Shown: positions 31,405-40,608 of the stretch, piece after piece | Layout: each line of letters opens with the position of its first letter | How positions within the stretch are numbered: position 1 is the first letter of the stretch | Assembly: GCA_964586225.1 (NCBI GenBank) | Contig: CAZPHD010000008.1 | Coordinates: 1 to 64,000, forward strand | DNA from: JANJUB01 sp964586225 | Lineage (GTDB): Bacteria; Armatimonadota; Fimbriimonadia; Fimbriimonadales; Fimbriimonadaceae | Direction: 5' to 3' | DNA: 64,000 bases | The notes under the pieces: model-generated | Database searches by the model: none | Told to the model about the DNA's origin: nothing | Seen by the model: only the letters and a program-made list of their open reading frames with translations | Position numbers and translations under genes: made by a program

Positions 31405-33750
31405 TTAACGTGCGCGCTTGAAGGTCCAGACTTGACCCGATCTCAACTGGATCCGCGCTCGATCTCGACCCGGTGTGCGCAAGAAGATCTCGCCACTCCC
31501 GCTCGCGATTCGCCGGACTGAAGCGGCCTGCAGTTCCCCATCGCTCCAGCTCATCTGCACCTCGTAGCCGCCACGAGCACGGAGGCCACTTACGCTACCG
31601 GTTGACCACGCCTTTGGTAGGGCGGGTAGCAAAGAAATCGTGGGAACCTCGCCCGGCCGCTCGGGATGGCTCTGCAGGAGCATCTCGGCGATTCCGGCCG
31701 TCGCGCCAAAGTTGCCATCGATCTGAAAAGGCGGGTGTGCGCAGAACAGATTCGGATACACGCCGCCGCCGTTTCGGTAGTTGTAACCCATGTCGGCCAC
31801 CGGGCGGAGGAAGTCGCGAATCAGCTTCTCGGCGCGGTCGCCATCGCCAAGCCGCGCCCAGAATGCCACCTTCCACGCCATGCTCCAGCCTGTGCTGCGG
31901 TCTCCGCGCCTCTCCAGCGTTTTGCGAGCTGCGGCGGCGAGTTCGGGTGTTCCGTGCAGCGTGATCTGATCGCTGGGATGCAGGCCGTAAAGGTGCGAAA
32001 CGTGGCGGTGTTGCGGCTCGGGCTCATCGTAGGGCTCAAGCCACTCCTGCAACCGACCATCCGGGCCAACTTGGTGGGGTGCGAGGCGATTGCGCGTGTT
32101 CTCAAGCTCGTCCGCGTACTCAGCGTCCAACTTGAGCAGTCGCGCCGCCTGAATCGTGTTGGTGAACAGCTCTCGAAGAATCTGCTGGTCAATCGTCGGA
32201 CCGAGGCAGGTGTGGGCGGTTCGACCGTCGGGCAGTTTAAAGGCATTCTCGGGGGAGTTCGAAGGACCCGTCACGAGCCAGCCGCGTTTAGGATCGGGCA
32301 ATAGAATGCTGCGGTAGAAGTCGCTGGAAGCTCTTAGCACCGGGTAAATCCGCTTGAGCACCGCCGGGTCTTGGGTGAAGGCGTAATGCTCCCAAAGATG
32401 CTGCGCGAGCCATCCGCCCCCGCTGAGAGTCGATCCCCAACCGGCATGCTCACCCGGGGCCGTGAATGCCCACGGGTTCGTGATCACATGGGCGACCCAC
32501 CCGGGTGCGTTGTAGTATGCCTTCGCGGTGCGCTTGCCGGGTTCAACGAGGCTATCGACGAGCGCCAACATGGGCCGGTGGCACTCGCTCAATGCGGTCG
32601 ACTCCGCCAGCCAGTAGTTCATCTGGACGTTGATGTTGATGTGATAATCGCCATTCCAGGGCGTCTGGAGCTCTTCGGCCCAAAGCCCCTGGAGATTCGC
32701 GGGCAGATAGCCGTCGCGAGATGAACTGATCAAGAGGTAGCGCCCATATTGGAACAGCAGGGCGGCGAGGCCTGGGTCCGGCTCGCCGGCTTCGAACGCG
32801 GTCAGTCGGTTCTGGGCGGAACCCGAGCGGCTGGGGCCGAGGTTGATCTTGACACGGTTGAAGAGGGCGCCGAAATCCCGCACATGGCGTTGACGAAGTT
32901 CGCTGAAGCTCCGCTTGGCCGCGCGATCCAGGTGATCCTTGGTCTTGGTGACGTAGGCAACACCCATATGCTTGCCCTGAATTGGCCGAGCGTAGCTCGT
33001 ACCCGCCGACACCAGGATAACCGCCCGACGAGCGTCACGCAGTTCAAGCGTGTCACGAGTAGCCGTAACGGTTCCATCCTGTGGGAGCACGCGTACGCGA
33101 GCCTGATACTTCACGCCATCGCCGCCGAGGCCGTCGTTGAGGGCGCCCTGCAAGATAAGGTCACCGTTGTCGGTAGTCGTCCTTCCCCGCTCGGCGCGAC
33201 TGAGACCTACGTCGAAGTTCAGTCGACCCGAGCCTTCGGCGACGAGTTCGTAAGCGATCACTTGGTCGGGGTGTGAGGCGATGAGTCGACGGCTGTAAAC
33301 AGTGTCACCGATGCGGAACTGGGTGGTCGCGACGGCGGTTTCCAAGTCCAGCCAGCGTCGATAGCTGTCGTGACTCGTTCCAAGGCCGTGGTGCTTGAGC
33401 GTGAGTTTGCCGAGCACCTGATAGCAGCCGAAGGGACCGTCCTTGCCGTTTCCATGCGAACTGCCCGGGCCATCGCTGGTGAAGGTCTGGTTGAGGAGCG
33501 ACTCGGCGGCGGGGTTGTCGCCTTGTTTCAGTAACTCAAGGATACGATCCCGAGCTTTCCAAGCGTCCTGACGGTTCTGATCGAGGGACCGCCCCGACCA
33601 CATGGTGTTTTCGTTCAGAATCAGGTGCTCGTCGGCGATCTGGCCGAACATCATTGCGCCGAGACGGCCGTTTCCGACCGGCAGACTCTCGGTAAACCGA
33701 GTGGCCGGCTGGTCGAGAACGAGCGCCAAGGCGAAAGTGAATAGCGTCAC
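31405..33750 (-). CDS. GH95 alpha-L-fucosidase-type glycoside hydrolase
   Basis: 781 residues with a short signal peptide. Family GH95 is recognised from the N-terminal domain (L-P-V-G-N-G-R-L-G-A-M-M-F-G), the catalytic-region blocks N-M-Q-M-N-Y-W-like (N-V-Q-M-N-Y-W-L-A), Q-G-L-W, and the C-terminal H-R-H-V-S-H-L-Y-G-L and G-W-S-M-A-W-K blocks. GH95 enzymes remove alpha-1,2-L-fucose or L-galactose from glycans by inversion. The start ATG overlaps the clpX stop by four bases, so it is translated at the end of the clpPX run, an unusual setting. Confidence 0.92.
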   Translation of the reverse strand: MTLFTFALALVLDQPATRFTESLPVGNGRLGAMMFGQIADEHLILNENTMWSGRSLDQNRQDAWKARDRILELLKQGDNPAAESLLNQTFTSDGPGSSHGNGKDGPFGCYQVLGKLTLKHHGLGTSHDSYRRWLDLETAVATTQFRIGDTVYSRRLIASHPDQVIAYELVAEGSGRLNFDVGLSRAERGRTTTDNGDLILQGALNDGLGGDGVKYQARVRVLPQDGTVTATRDTLELRDARRAVILVSAGTSYARPIQGKHMGVAYVTKTKDHLDRAAKRSFSELRQRHVRDFGALFNRVKINLGPSRSGSAQNRLTAFEAGEPDPGLAALLFQYGRYLLISSSRDGYLPANLQGLWAEELQTPWNGDYHININVQMNYWLAESTALSECHRPMLALVDSLVEPGKRTAKAYYNAPGWVAHVITNPWAFTAPGEHAGWGSTLSGGGWLAQHLWEHYAFTQDPAVLKRIYPVLRASSDFYRSILLPDPKRGWLVTGPSNSPENAFKLPDGRTAHTCLGPTIDQQILRELFTNTIQAARLLKLDAEYADELENTRNRLAPHQVGPDGRLQEWLEPYDEPEPQHRHVSHLYGLHPSDQITLHGTPELAAAARKTLERRGDRSTGWSMAWKVAFWARLGDGDRAEKLIRDFLRPVADMGYNYRNGGGVYPNLFCAHPPFQIDGNFGATAGIAEMLLQSHPERPGEVPTISLLPALPKAWSTGSVSGLRARGGYEVQMSWSDGELQAASVRRIASGSGEIFLRTPGRDRARIQLRSGQVWTFKRAR

Positions 33751-35027
33751 GACGCTTGTTTGATCATCTCTTCGGTCATCAGGATGGGATGCTTCCCTTC
33801 GGTGACTGCGCCTGCTGGCAAGATGACCCGCTTAACCTCGAGGTTGCTCGGCACTTCGTACATGACGTCAAGCATCAGTTGCTCAATGATCGCCCGGAGG
33901 GCGCGAGCCCCGGTCTTGCGCTTGATCGCTTCGCGAGCAATTTCGATCATCGCCCCGGGTTCAACGATCAACTCGACACCGTCCATTTCGAAGAACTTTG
34001 CGTACTGCTTGAGGATCGCGTTCTTCGGCTCGCAAAGAATCCGAACAAGCGAGTCTTCATCCAGCGGATCGAGGGTCGCGATGACGGGAAGTCGACCGAT
34101 AAACTCGGGAATCAAACCAAACTTCAGGAGGTCTTCCGGAAGCATGCTGTGGAGAACGTTGATCGACTGTTCAGCCTTGGTTTCGGGATTAGCCCGGAAG
34201 CCCATCACGTTCTCTTTCATGCGTCGGCGGATCGATTCTTCGATACCCTCAAAAGCGCCGCCACAGATGAATAGGATGTTCCGCGTGTCGATCTGCAGGT
34301 ACTCCTGCTGCGGGTGCTTGCGACCACCCTGTGGAGGCACGTTAGCGAGCGTTCCTTCGAGAATCTTGAGCAGTGCCTGTTGCACGCCTTCGCCACTGAC
34401 GTCCCGCGTGATTGACGGATTCTCAGACTTGCGAGCAATCTTGTCGATCTCGTCCACGTAGATGATGCCACGCTCGCACATCTCGCGAGGGTTGCGGGGA
34501 TCCATCTGCTCGGCTGATTGGAACAGTTTGAGAAGGATGTTCTCAACGTCCTCACCCACGTAGCCGGCTTCAGTCAACGTCGTGGCGTCGGCAATCGCAA
34601 ACGGCACGTTCAGCATCTTGGCGAGCGTCTGGGCTAGTAGCGTTTTGCCGGAGCCCGTCGGTCCAACGAGCATGATGTTGCTCTTCTGGAGTTCGACATC
34701 GTCTTGGCGGTCGTTCGTGCGCTTGTAGTGGTTGTAAACCGCCACCGCGAGCGAGCGCTTTGCGCTTTCCTGACCCACGACATAGTTGTCGAGGTACGCG
34801 ACGATCTCTCGCGGCTTGGGCACGCGCCCGCCGGTCACCACCGCGGACGGCTTCGCCACCGATGCCGGTTCGCGCGCTGGGCGCTCACCGTCATTGGCAA
34901 GAATGTCGTTGCACAGATCGATGCAGTCTGAGCACACCGCCCCGTGCAGGCCCACAATCAGCTTGCGCACCTGTTCTTTTGTCTTGCCGCAAAGGCAACA
35001 CTGGTCTCGACGCTCGATCGGCTTCCC
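33747..35027 (-). CDS. clpX: ATP-dependent Clp protease ATPase subunit ClpX
   Basis: 426 residues from the ATG preceded by AAGGAAG. It unfolds tagged substrates and feeds them to ClpP. The N-terminal zinc domain C-C-L-C-G-K ... C-S-D-C-I-D-L-C is complete. AAA+ motifs: G-P-T-G-S-G-K-T (Walker A), I-Y-V-D-E-I-D-K (Walker B), sensor G-A-R-A-L-R. The ClpP-docking I-G-F tripeptide appears as M-G-F (E-N-V-M-G-F-R). clpP lies 16 bases upstream. Confidence 0.97.
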   Translation of the reverse strand, partial: GKPIERRDQCCLCGKTKEQVRKLIVGLHGAVCSDCIDLCNDILANDGERPAREPASVAKPSAVVTGGRVPKPREIVAYLDNYVVGQESAKRSLAVAVYNHYKRTNDRQDDVELQKSNIMLVGPTGSGKTLLAQTLAKMLNVPFAIADATTLTEAGYVGEDVENILLKLFQSAEQMDPRNPREMCERGIIYVDEIDKIARKSENPSITRDVSGEGVQQALLKILEGTLANVPPQGGRKHPQQEYLQIDTRNILFICGGAFEGIEESIRRRMKENVMGFRANPETKAEQSINVLHSMLPEDLLKFGLIPEFIGRLPVIATLDPLDEDSLVRILCEPKNAILKQYAKFFEMDGVELIVEPGAMIEIAREAIKRKTGARALRAIIEQLMLDVMYEVPSNLEVKRVILPAGAVTEGKHPILMTEEMIKQAS

Positions 35028-35043
35028 CATAGCTTCCTTTATA

Positions 35044-35661
35044 TTATCGTGCACCTGGCTCAAGAACCTTATCTACAAGGCGATAATCTTGCGCTTCCTG
35101 GGAAGAAAGCCAGTAATCACGATCGCAATCCTTGCGCACTTTCTCAACATCGTGGCCCGTGTGCTGGCTCAAGATGCCGAAGATCGTCTCGTTCGCGCGA
35201 TTGAACTCGGCGATAGCCACATTCATGTCGGCAATCGTGCCCCGGGTTCCCGCGCTGCCTTGGTGGATCATCACCCGGGCATTTTTCAGGCAATGGCGCT
35301 TGCCCGGTGCGCCACCCGCTAGGAGCACCGCGCCCATCGACGCGGCCATGCCCACACAAATCGTGGCGACGTCAGGCTTGATGATCTGCATTGCATCGTA
35401 AATGGCGAGGCCCGCATAGACCGATCCGCCCGGTGAGTTGATGTAGAAGTCGATTTCCTTGTCCGGATCCTCTTTCTCAAGGAACAAGAGCTGAGCGACG
35501 ATCAGATTCGCGACGTAGTCGTCGATCTCCGTGCCGAGGAACACAATCCGGTCCTTCAGTAGCCTCGACCAGATGTCGTAGCTTCGCTCGCCGCGCGACG
35601 TCTGCTCGATCACGTAGGGCACTCCCATGCCAACCATCGAATCTGCTGAATCCATTCTCAT
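35044..35661 (-). CDS. clpP: ATP-dependent Clp protease proteolytic subunit ClpP
   Basis: 205 residues. Catalytic triad S108 (G-M-A-A-S-M-G), H133 (M-I-H-Q) and D182 (D-C-D-R-D) is intact. A GGAG lies eight bases before the ATG. It forms the tetradecameric degradation chamber used by the ClpX encoded next. Upstream of it, trmH ends 48 bases away. Confidence 0.97.
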   Translation of the reverse strand: MRMDSADSMVGMGVPYVIEQTSRGERSYDIWSRLLKDRIVFLGTEIDDYVANLIVAQLLFLEKEDPDKEIDFYINSPGGSVYAGLAIYDAMQIIKPDVATICVGMAASMGAVLLAGGAPGKRHCLKNARVMIHQGSAGTRGTIADMNVAIAEFNRANETIFGILSQHTGHDVEKVRKDCDRDYWLSSQEAQDYRLVDKVLEPGAR

Positions 35662-35709
35662 CCGTTGATCTCCAACCTCGTCCTACGCCGGACGCAGGGG
35701 AACCGTACC

Positions 35710-36273
35710 CTACCCCTCTTCAGGTTCGCTGACTGCGTGCTCAGTGCCTCGAAGCATGGCTTCGAAGGCCACAATCGCCGCTGCCACGTGAACGTTAAGA
35801 CTGCGTCCCTTTCCATACATCGGAATCATGACCGCCGAATCACAGGTCCGAAGCAGCCCGGGAGTGATTCCAGCCCCCTCGTTACCAAGCACGAGGCACG
35901 TTTTCGTGGGGTACTCGAACGCGCGGTAGTGGGCGGCATCGCGCGTGATCTCCACGCCCACCAGCACGTAGCCTTCCGCCTTGAGCGCGGTGACCGCTTC
36001 GTCCCACTTGCGAAACTGGCGGAACGGCACCCGCCGATGCATGCCGAGCGACGTCACTGAGATCATCGGGTCGGGCGGCGCGGGGGTCCTGCCCACCAAG
36101 ATCATTTCCTTCGCCCCACAAGCCGCGGCGACCCGGAACAAGCCGCCCACGTTGTAGGCATCGGACCAATCTTGGAGCAGAAACACGAGGTCACGCTGGG
36201 GGCCTGCTTTCTCGACGAACTCGCGCCGCTGCTCGCGAAGTTCGGTCTTCTTGCGGATCGCGGGGCGAGCCAT
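35710..36273 (-). CDS. SpoU/TrmH-family RNA 2'-O-methyltransferase
   Basis: 187 residues forming a single SPOUT domain: motif 1 N-V-G-G-L-F-R-V-A-A-A-C-G, motif 2 L-V-L-G-N-E-G-A-G-I and motif 3 I-P-M-Y-G-K-G-R-S-L-N-V-H-V-A. These bind SAM in the trefoil knot and methylate a ribose in tRNA or rRNA; the exact site cannot be told from sequence. There is no N-terminal RNA-binding L30e domain, as in TrmL or TrmH. It starts five bases after carA. Confidence 0.93.
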   Translation of the reverse strand: MARPAIRKKTELREQRREFVEKAGPQRDLVFLLQDWSDAYNVGGLFRVAAACGAKEMILVGRTPAPPDPMISVTSLGMHRRVPFRQFRKWDEAVTALKAEGYVLVGVEITRDAAHYRAFEYPTKTCLVLGNEGAGITPGLLRTCDSAVMIPMYGKGRSLNVHVAAAIVAFEAMLRGTEHAVSEPEEG

Positions 36274-36278
36274 GTGGG

Positions 36279-37388
36279 CTATCCTTGGCGACAGGCTTCC
36301 ATCTGCTCAACAAAGCGGTGGAAGTAAGGTCGCGAGTCCCACGGGCCCGGCGCAGCCTCGGGGTGATATTGGATGGAGCTCGCCATGAGTTCGGGAAGCG
36401 CGATGCCCTCGACGGTGTCGTCGTTCAGGTTGATCTGCGTTACTTGGGCCCCGGTGCCGGCCAGCGAATCGGGATCGACCGCGTAGCCGTGGTTCTGCGA
36501 CGTGATCGTAACCGTACCCGTGATGAGGTCCTTGACGGGATGGTTGGAGCCTCGGTGGCCAAACTTGAGCTTATAGGTCTTGCCGCCGATCGCGTGGCAG
36601 AGCATTTGATTGCCCAGGCAGATGCCAAAAATCGGCTTCTTACCCAGCAAGCCGCGCACTGTTTCTACAACTGGTCCGAGCCGAGCCGGGTCGCCGGGGC
36701 CGGGCGAGAGCAGAATGCCGTCCGGATTCCACGCCAACACTTCCTCGGCGGGCGTGGTCGCAGGGAGCACGATGCATCGGCATCCGGCGGCCGCAAAGCG
36801 ACGCAGGATGTTGTACTTTAGCCCGCAATCGAGCACCACGAGACGATGCTTAAACCCGTCGCTCGGACTCTCCACCGACTCTCGACCCTGAAATCCCCAG
36901 GCATAGGGCGCCTTGGTTGACACGGTGTACACGAAGTCGGTTTCGTCGTAGCTCCGCACGGCCTCAAGCCGCTCGCGAGCCGCGTCCACGTCGTCCGTGA
37001 TCATGCCCATGGTCACGCCCGCACTTCGGATCCGCTTGGTGATCTCGCGGGTGTCGACGCCCTGAATCGCGACCATGCCCCGCTCCTTCAGGAGCGCGTC
37101 GATCGACTGGTTCGCCCGCCAGTTGGAGGGGACTTCGCAGGCCTCCTTGACGATCAGGCCTTGCGGCTGAAGCCGATCCGACTCGAAATCGTCGGGATTG
37201 ATGCCATAGTTGCCGATCAGCGGATAAGTGAGGAGAACGATCTGGCCAGCATAGCTAGGGTCGGTGAGGATCTCCTGGTAGCCGGTCATGCCGGTGTTGA
37301 ATACGACTTCCCCGGTGGTCTCACCGTCGGCACCAAGCGGCCGCCCTTCGAACACCGTGCCGTCACTGAGCAGGAGAAATCGCTTCAA
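36279..37388 (-). CDS. carA: Carbamoyl-phosphate synthase small subunit CarA
   Basis: 369 residues from a TTG that matches the family N-terminus (L-K-R-F-L-L-L-S-D-G-T-V-F-E-G); an ATG at 37442 would add 18 residues and overlap the upstream gene. It supplies ammonia from glutamine for carbamoyl phosphate in pyrimidine and arginine synthesis. The glutaminase triad is present: Cys in F-G-I-C-L-G-N-Q and H/E in Y-H-P-E-A-A-P-G-P. carB is not in the window. Neighbours are a glycosyltransferase and a tRNA/rRNA methylase. Confidence 0.96.
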   Translation of the reverse strand: MKRFLLLSDGTVFEGRPLGADGETTGEVVFNTGMTGYQEILTDPSYAGQIVLLTYPLIGNYGINPDDFESDRLQPQGLIVKEACEVPSNWRANQSIDALLKERGMVAIQGVDTREITKRIRSAGVTMGMITDDVDAARERLEAVRSYDETDFVYTVSTKAPYAWGFQGRESVESPSDGFKHRLVVLDCGLKYNILRRFAAAGCRCIVLPATTPAEEVLAWNPDGILLSPGPGDPARLGPVVETVRGLLGKKPIFGICLGNQMLCHAIGGKTYKLKFGHRGSNHPVKDLITGTVTITSQNHGYAVDPDSLAGTGAQVTQINLNDDTVEGIALPELMASSIQYHPEAAPGPWDSRPYFHRFVEQMEACRQG

Positions 37389-37411
37389 GGGTTGCGATAG
37401 AAGATACCCGG

Positions 37412-38464
37412 TTAGGATGCGGGCGCTCCAGCCAACGCCCACTCGTAGGCCGATTCCATCCGCTCGCCGAACCGCTCAACCGTGTACTCGTTCTGATGCA
37501 ACGTCTTGGCATTCATCCCCATGTGGTGGGCGACTGCGGGATCTTGAATCCAAGATCGAACAAGATCCACCAAGGCGACCGCGTCCCGCTTGTCGAACAG
37601 CGCGCCGGTTTCGCCTTCCACGACCATCTCCGGCAAGCCGCCACTTCGCGTCGCCAAGACGGGTCGACCGAGCGACATCGCCTCCAGTGCGCTGTAGGGG
37701 AACGCCTCTTCCCACTGACTGGGGATCACGACGGCATCCATCGCGTTCATCGCGTTGGCGACATCAGCAACCCGACCATGGAACCGCACTCCCGAATCCT
37801 GGGCCTTAAGCGACGCGAGGAGCGGCCCATCGCCAAAGACATGGAAGGTCTCAGCGGGGAGCGACTTGGCCGCCTCCATGACCGTTTCGATGCCTTTGTC
37901 GCTATTGATGCGGCCAAAGAAACCGACTGCGAACCCCGGAAGCGCCAGTTGATCGCGCATCGCCTCGCGGCTCAGCGTGGGCACCAGGGCCGGGCATCCG
38001 GCCTTCGCCACCGTCACGACCTCTGCGGGCACGCCGCACCCCACGAGCTTGTTCTGCACGGCATCGGACACGCCGACGAAATGCGTAAAGAGCCGCGTGT
38101 AGCGGCGAACCTTCGCCGGGCTCCAATGAACGATCACATGTCGCGTGAGAATGCGCACGGGTTGGCGCGCCAGCCGCGCTGCGAACGCAGGCACGATGTA
38201 GTCAGGGCTGAAGTGGGCATTGACCACATCAAAGCGTTGCGCCCGGAAGAGCCGCAGATACGCGGCGAGCCGCGTGAACTGAAACTGCCGCCGCACCCCG
38301 ATCGGAACCGTACGCCCGCTCAGCTTGGGCTCCAAGGGTGACCCCGGTGGAACCGTGGTCCATACGTCGTGACCACGCTCAACCAACGCCGACGTCAGAT
38401 AGGCCAGATACCGCTCGATCCCGCCCCAATCGTAGAGCGCGCTTCCGATTTGCAGAATCTTCAT
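37412..38464 (-). CDS. GT4-type glycosyltransferase
   Basis: 350 residues from the ATG that overlaps the esterase stop (ATGA). GT-B fold: N-terminal acceptor domain with G-G-I-E-R-Y near residue 14, and a nucleotide-sugar domain with V-G-F-F-G-R-I-N-S-D-K-G, F-G-D-G-P-L, and the E-x7-E region V-I-P-S-Q-W-E-E-A-F-P-Y-S-A-L-E-A-M-S-L-G-R-P-V. It transfers a sugar to an unknown acceptor, presumably a glycolipid or polysaccharide. The esterase and NIL protein are upstream in the same run. Confidence 0.93.
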   Translation of the reverse strand: MKILQIGSALYDWGGIERYLAYLTSALVERGHDVWTTVPPGSPLEPKLSGRTVPIGVRRQFQFTRLAAYLRLFRAQRFDVVNAHFSPDYIVPAFAARLARQPVRILTRHVIVHWSPAKVRRYTRLFTHFVGVSDAVQNKLVGCGVPAEVVTVAKAGCPALVPTLSREAMRDQLALPGFAVGFFGRINSDKGIETVMEAAKSLPAETFHVFGDGPLLASLKAQDSGVRFHGRVADVANAMNAMDAVVIPSQWEEAFPYSALEAMSLGRPVLATRSGGLPEMVVEGETGALFDKRDAVALVDLVRSWIQDPAVAHHMGMNAKTLHQNEYTVERFGERMESAYEWALAGAPAS

Positions 38465-39357
38465 GGTTGCAGGTGCTGGAGCAGCCACGCGCGATTGCGC
38501 TCGACCATTTCGGGGTGCCAATCGTGTCCCCAGTCGTATCGGTGCAGGTGTTTTGGGCCTGCAAGCGCGTTGTAGATCGCTTCCACATTCTCAGGACGAG
38601 CGGCGGGGTCCTTTTCGCCCAAGGATACGTGCGTTGGCACGCGGCATTGTGTCGCCTGGTGCATCGTGTCAAAGTAAGCGATCGTCGCGAGAACCCGTTC
38701 ATGCCCGAGCGGGATGGCCTCGCCGAAGTCGATCAGTTCCTTCAGTGGATAGCGGTAGGCATTGCGATTGAGGGCAGCCGCCATTGCGCCCAAGAACGGC
38801 ATATCAGCGGCGACGGCCTTGATGATCGGACACCAGGCCCCCAACCAGATGCTGATCCCCGCACCCTGGCTCATCCCCATCGCGCCGATGCGATCTTCAT
38901 CGGCTTCCGGCAGGGCTTGGAGAATACGCGCCGCAATCACGGCATCTTGGAACATGCGGCGGAAGATCCAGGTGTGTGGATCAGCCGCGCCCTCGGCAAA
39001 GTAGCCCCGAGCGGGCACGTACGCCTCTTGGTGAAAGGCGGGCTCGCCGTGGAAGTTGATGCTCAGGCTCGTGAAGCCTTCGCGCGTGCCGTAGATGTTG
39101 GGCAATACAGACTCACGGCCATAGGGAGGAATCCACAGGAAAGCAGGGTTGCGGCGAGCATCGGGGGGATACGCGATCCAACCGTGGCGGGTGACCCCAT
39201 CGATGCCGCGGAAGGTAAAGGTCTCAACAAGGTGCGCTTCGCCTTGCGCAGCCGCAAGCGAGCGGTGGAAGTCGAGCGGAGCGGATTTCGCCTCGTCGTA
39301 GGTTTCACGCCAGAACTCCACGAAATCTTCGGGGAGATCAGGTTCGAACGGATTCAT
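38461..39357 (-). CDS. Acetylxylan-esterase/cephalosporin-C-deacetylase-like hydrolase
   Basis: 298 residues with an alpha/beta-hydrolase fold; the nucleophile Ser is in G-M-S-Q-G-A-G, the Asp in S-L-G-E-K-D, the His in D-W-G-H-D-W. The N-terminal P-D-L-P-E-D-F-V-E-F-W and G-x-x-G-R-E stretch match the AXE1-like group. It probably removes acetyl groups from sugars. There is no signal peptide, so it acts in the cytosol. The start overlaps the NIL gene stop. Confidence 0.85.
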   Translation of the reverse strand: MNPFEPDLPEDFVEFWRETYDEAKSAPLDFHRSLAAAQGEAHLVETFTFRGIDGVTRHGWIAYPPDARRNPAFLWIPPYGRESVLPNIYGTREGFTSLSINFHGEPAFHQEAYVPARGYFAEGAADPHTWIFRRMFQDAVIAARILQALPEADEDRIGAMGMSQGAGISIWLGAWCPIIKAVAADMPFLGAMAAALNRNAYRYPLKELIDFGEAIPLGHERVLATIAYFDTMHQATQCRVPTHVSLGEKDPAARPENVEAIYNALAGPKHLHRYDWGHDWHPEMVERNRAWLLQHLQP

Positions 39358-39656
39358 GCCCCGACGGCGCGCTGCTGCGATTCGACGTGGAGGCCTGTCG
39401 TCATTAACCAGGCGATGGCGCGCTGAATCTCCTCCAGGGGCCCGGTCAATTCTAGGTGCATCCACCCGTAATCGGCGTCGACGCTGGCCTTCTTGATGTT
39501 GACCTGCAGGCTGAAATCGCGGCAAAGTCGGGCGATCCATGGCTCGTTTACGGCCGCGCCGCTGGCAATGAGGGTGACGTCCACTGGCATGTCGAGCCGA
39601 GTGTACCAGAGGGTCTTTCGCCCCGCAGATTGGGTTGGCCGTGCCTTGACCGTCAA
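39354..39656 (-). CDS. NIL-domain protein
   Basis: 100 residues, a single ACT-like NIL domain: W-Y-T-R-L-D-M-P-V-D, I-A-R-L-C-R-D-F-S-L-Q-V-N-I-K-K-A-S-V-D, G-W-M-H-L-E-L-T-G. The same domain ends MetN ABC ATPases and binds methionine or sulfur ligands. As a stand-alone protein its ligand is unknown. First gene of the long minus-strand run NIL-esterase-GT4-carA-trmH-clpPX-GH95. Confidence 0.88.
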   Translation of the reverse strand: MTVKARPTQSAGRKTLWYTRLDMPVDVTLIASGAAVNEPWIARLCRDFSLQVNIKKASVDADYGWMHLELTGPLEEIQRAIAWLMTTGLHVESQQRAVGA

Positions 39657-39724
39657 CGAGATCGTCTAACGCTACGTAACATAGTGATAGGGCACTCCGG
39701 TGCCTCAGGAGAGATGAGTCTAGA

Positions 39725-40426
39725 ATGAAGCGATTTTCATTAGTTCTCGTTGCGGGCGTTGCCGCCGCAGTTGCCCTGGCCAATCTTCAGGGCGTCAACA
39801 TTGCGTGGAAGCCGAAGGAAGGCGACACGTCGAAGTATCGGTTGACCACCAAAGCCAGCATCCAAGGCACGGAGATGAACTTCGCCGCGACCTTGACGAT
39901 GAAGGTCAAGGAAGTCAAGGAAGACAAGATCACCGTCGAAGAGACGCAGAGCGAGATCTCGGTCAAGTTCGGCGATCAAGACTTCAGCTCGATGATGCCG
40001 GCTTCCATCGCCCAGACCACGATCATGAAGGCCGACGGCACCGTGATCGAGCGCAAGAGCGAGATGGAAGAGGCGGGTAGCGAGCGGATGAGCGCGGCGC
40101 TGGAGTATCGCTATCCGACCAAGCCGATCGAGAAGGGTGGAACGTGGGGATTCAAGGCCGAGGCTGACTCCGCCAAGAAGCTTCCGGCTCGTGAAGCCAC
40201 GTACACCTACGTCGGTGATGAGGAAGTCGGCAAGTTCAAGACCTTCAAGATCACCTACTCCTATAAGGAGACCGAGGGAAGCGCACCGATGACCGTTACG
40301 GGCACGCTCTGGATGAGCCAGGCGAACGGCGACGTAATCAAGGGCGTCTACGAGATGAAGAACGTCGAGTTCCAGGAGGGCATGGGCGCCTCCGACGCGA
40401 CGGCCGAAATCGTCCGCGTGGACTGA
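39725..40426 (+). CDS. Secreted protein, paralog A of a duplicated pair
   Basis: 233 residues with a signal peptide (to about ALANLQG) and a Lys/Glu-rich beta-strand domain; blocks include W-K-P-K-E-G-D-T-S-K-Y-R-L-T, Y-P-T-K-P-I-E-K-G-G-T-W, T-Y-V-G-D-E-E-V-G-K-F-K-T-F-K-I. The gene at 42057 has the same blocks in the same order (Y-I-G-D-E-E-L-A-G-L-K-T-Y-K-I). The pattern resembles DUF6263-type proteins of planctomycetes and relatives. GGAGA precedes the ATG. Function unknown. Confidence 0.8.
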   Translation: MKRFSLVLVAGVAAAVALANLQGVNIAWKPKEGDTSKYRLTTKASIQGTEMNFAATLTMKVKEVKEDKITVEETQSEISVKFGDQDFSSMMPASIAQTTIMKADGTVIERKSEMEEAGSERMSAALEYRYPTKPIEKGGTWGFKAEADSAKKLPAREATYTYVGDEEVGKFKTFKITYSYKETEGSAPMTVTGTLWMSQANGDVIKGVYEMKNVEFQEGMGASDATAEIVRVD

Positions 40427-40443
40427 ATTACGGGTTTGTTGTG

Positions 40444-40470
40444 ACGGGCAGGAGCTTTGCTCCTGCCCGT
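40444..40470 (+). terminator. Rho-independent terminator
   Basis: Perfect 12-bp stem ACGGGCAGGAGC/GCTCCTGCCCGT with TTT loop and following TCTTGTTT, 17 bases after the paralog-A stop. Confidence 0.93.
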
Positions 40471-40586
40471 TCTTGTTTATGAAGGTCAGATCATGAGGGC
40501 GTCGACCGAGGTGATGCCTGGCCATCAAGACGTTGTGGGTGCCCTGGTTGAACGAGGGACGAAACATCCCAAAGTAGGACAGGAGC

Positions 40587-40608
40587 AAAGTGAGATGTAT
40601 CTCACTTT
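40587..40608. repeat. Perfect 10-bp palindrome at gene end
   Basis: AAAGTGAGAT-GT-ATCTCACTTT; the minus-strand gene's TGA begins at its edge. Its AT-rich composition differs from the surroundings. Could be a terminator for the minus gene or a protein-binding site. Confidence 0.7.

Noticed and set aside
38338..39426. Long plus-strand frame (362 codons) opposite the esterase gene
   Set aside because: Antisense shadow of a gene with an intact G-M-S-Q-G-A-G nucleophile motif.
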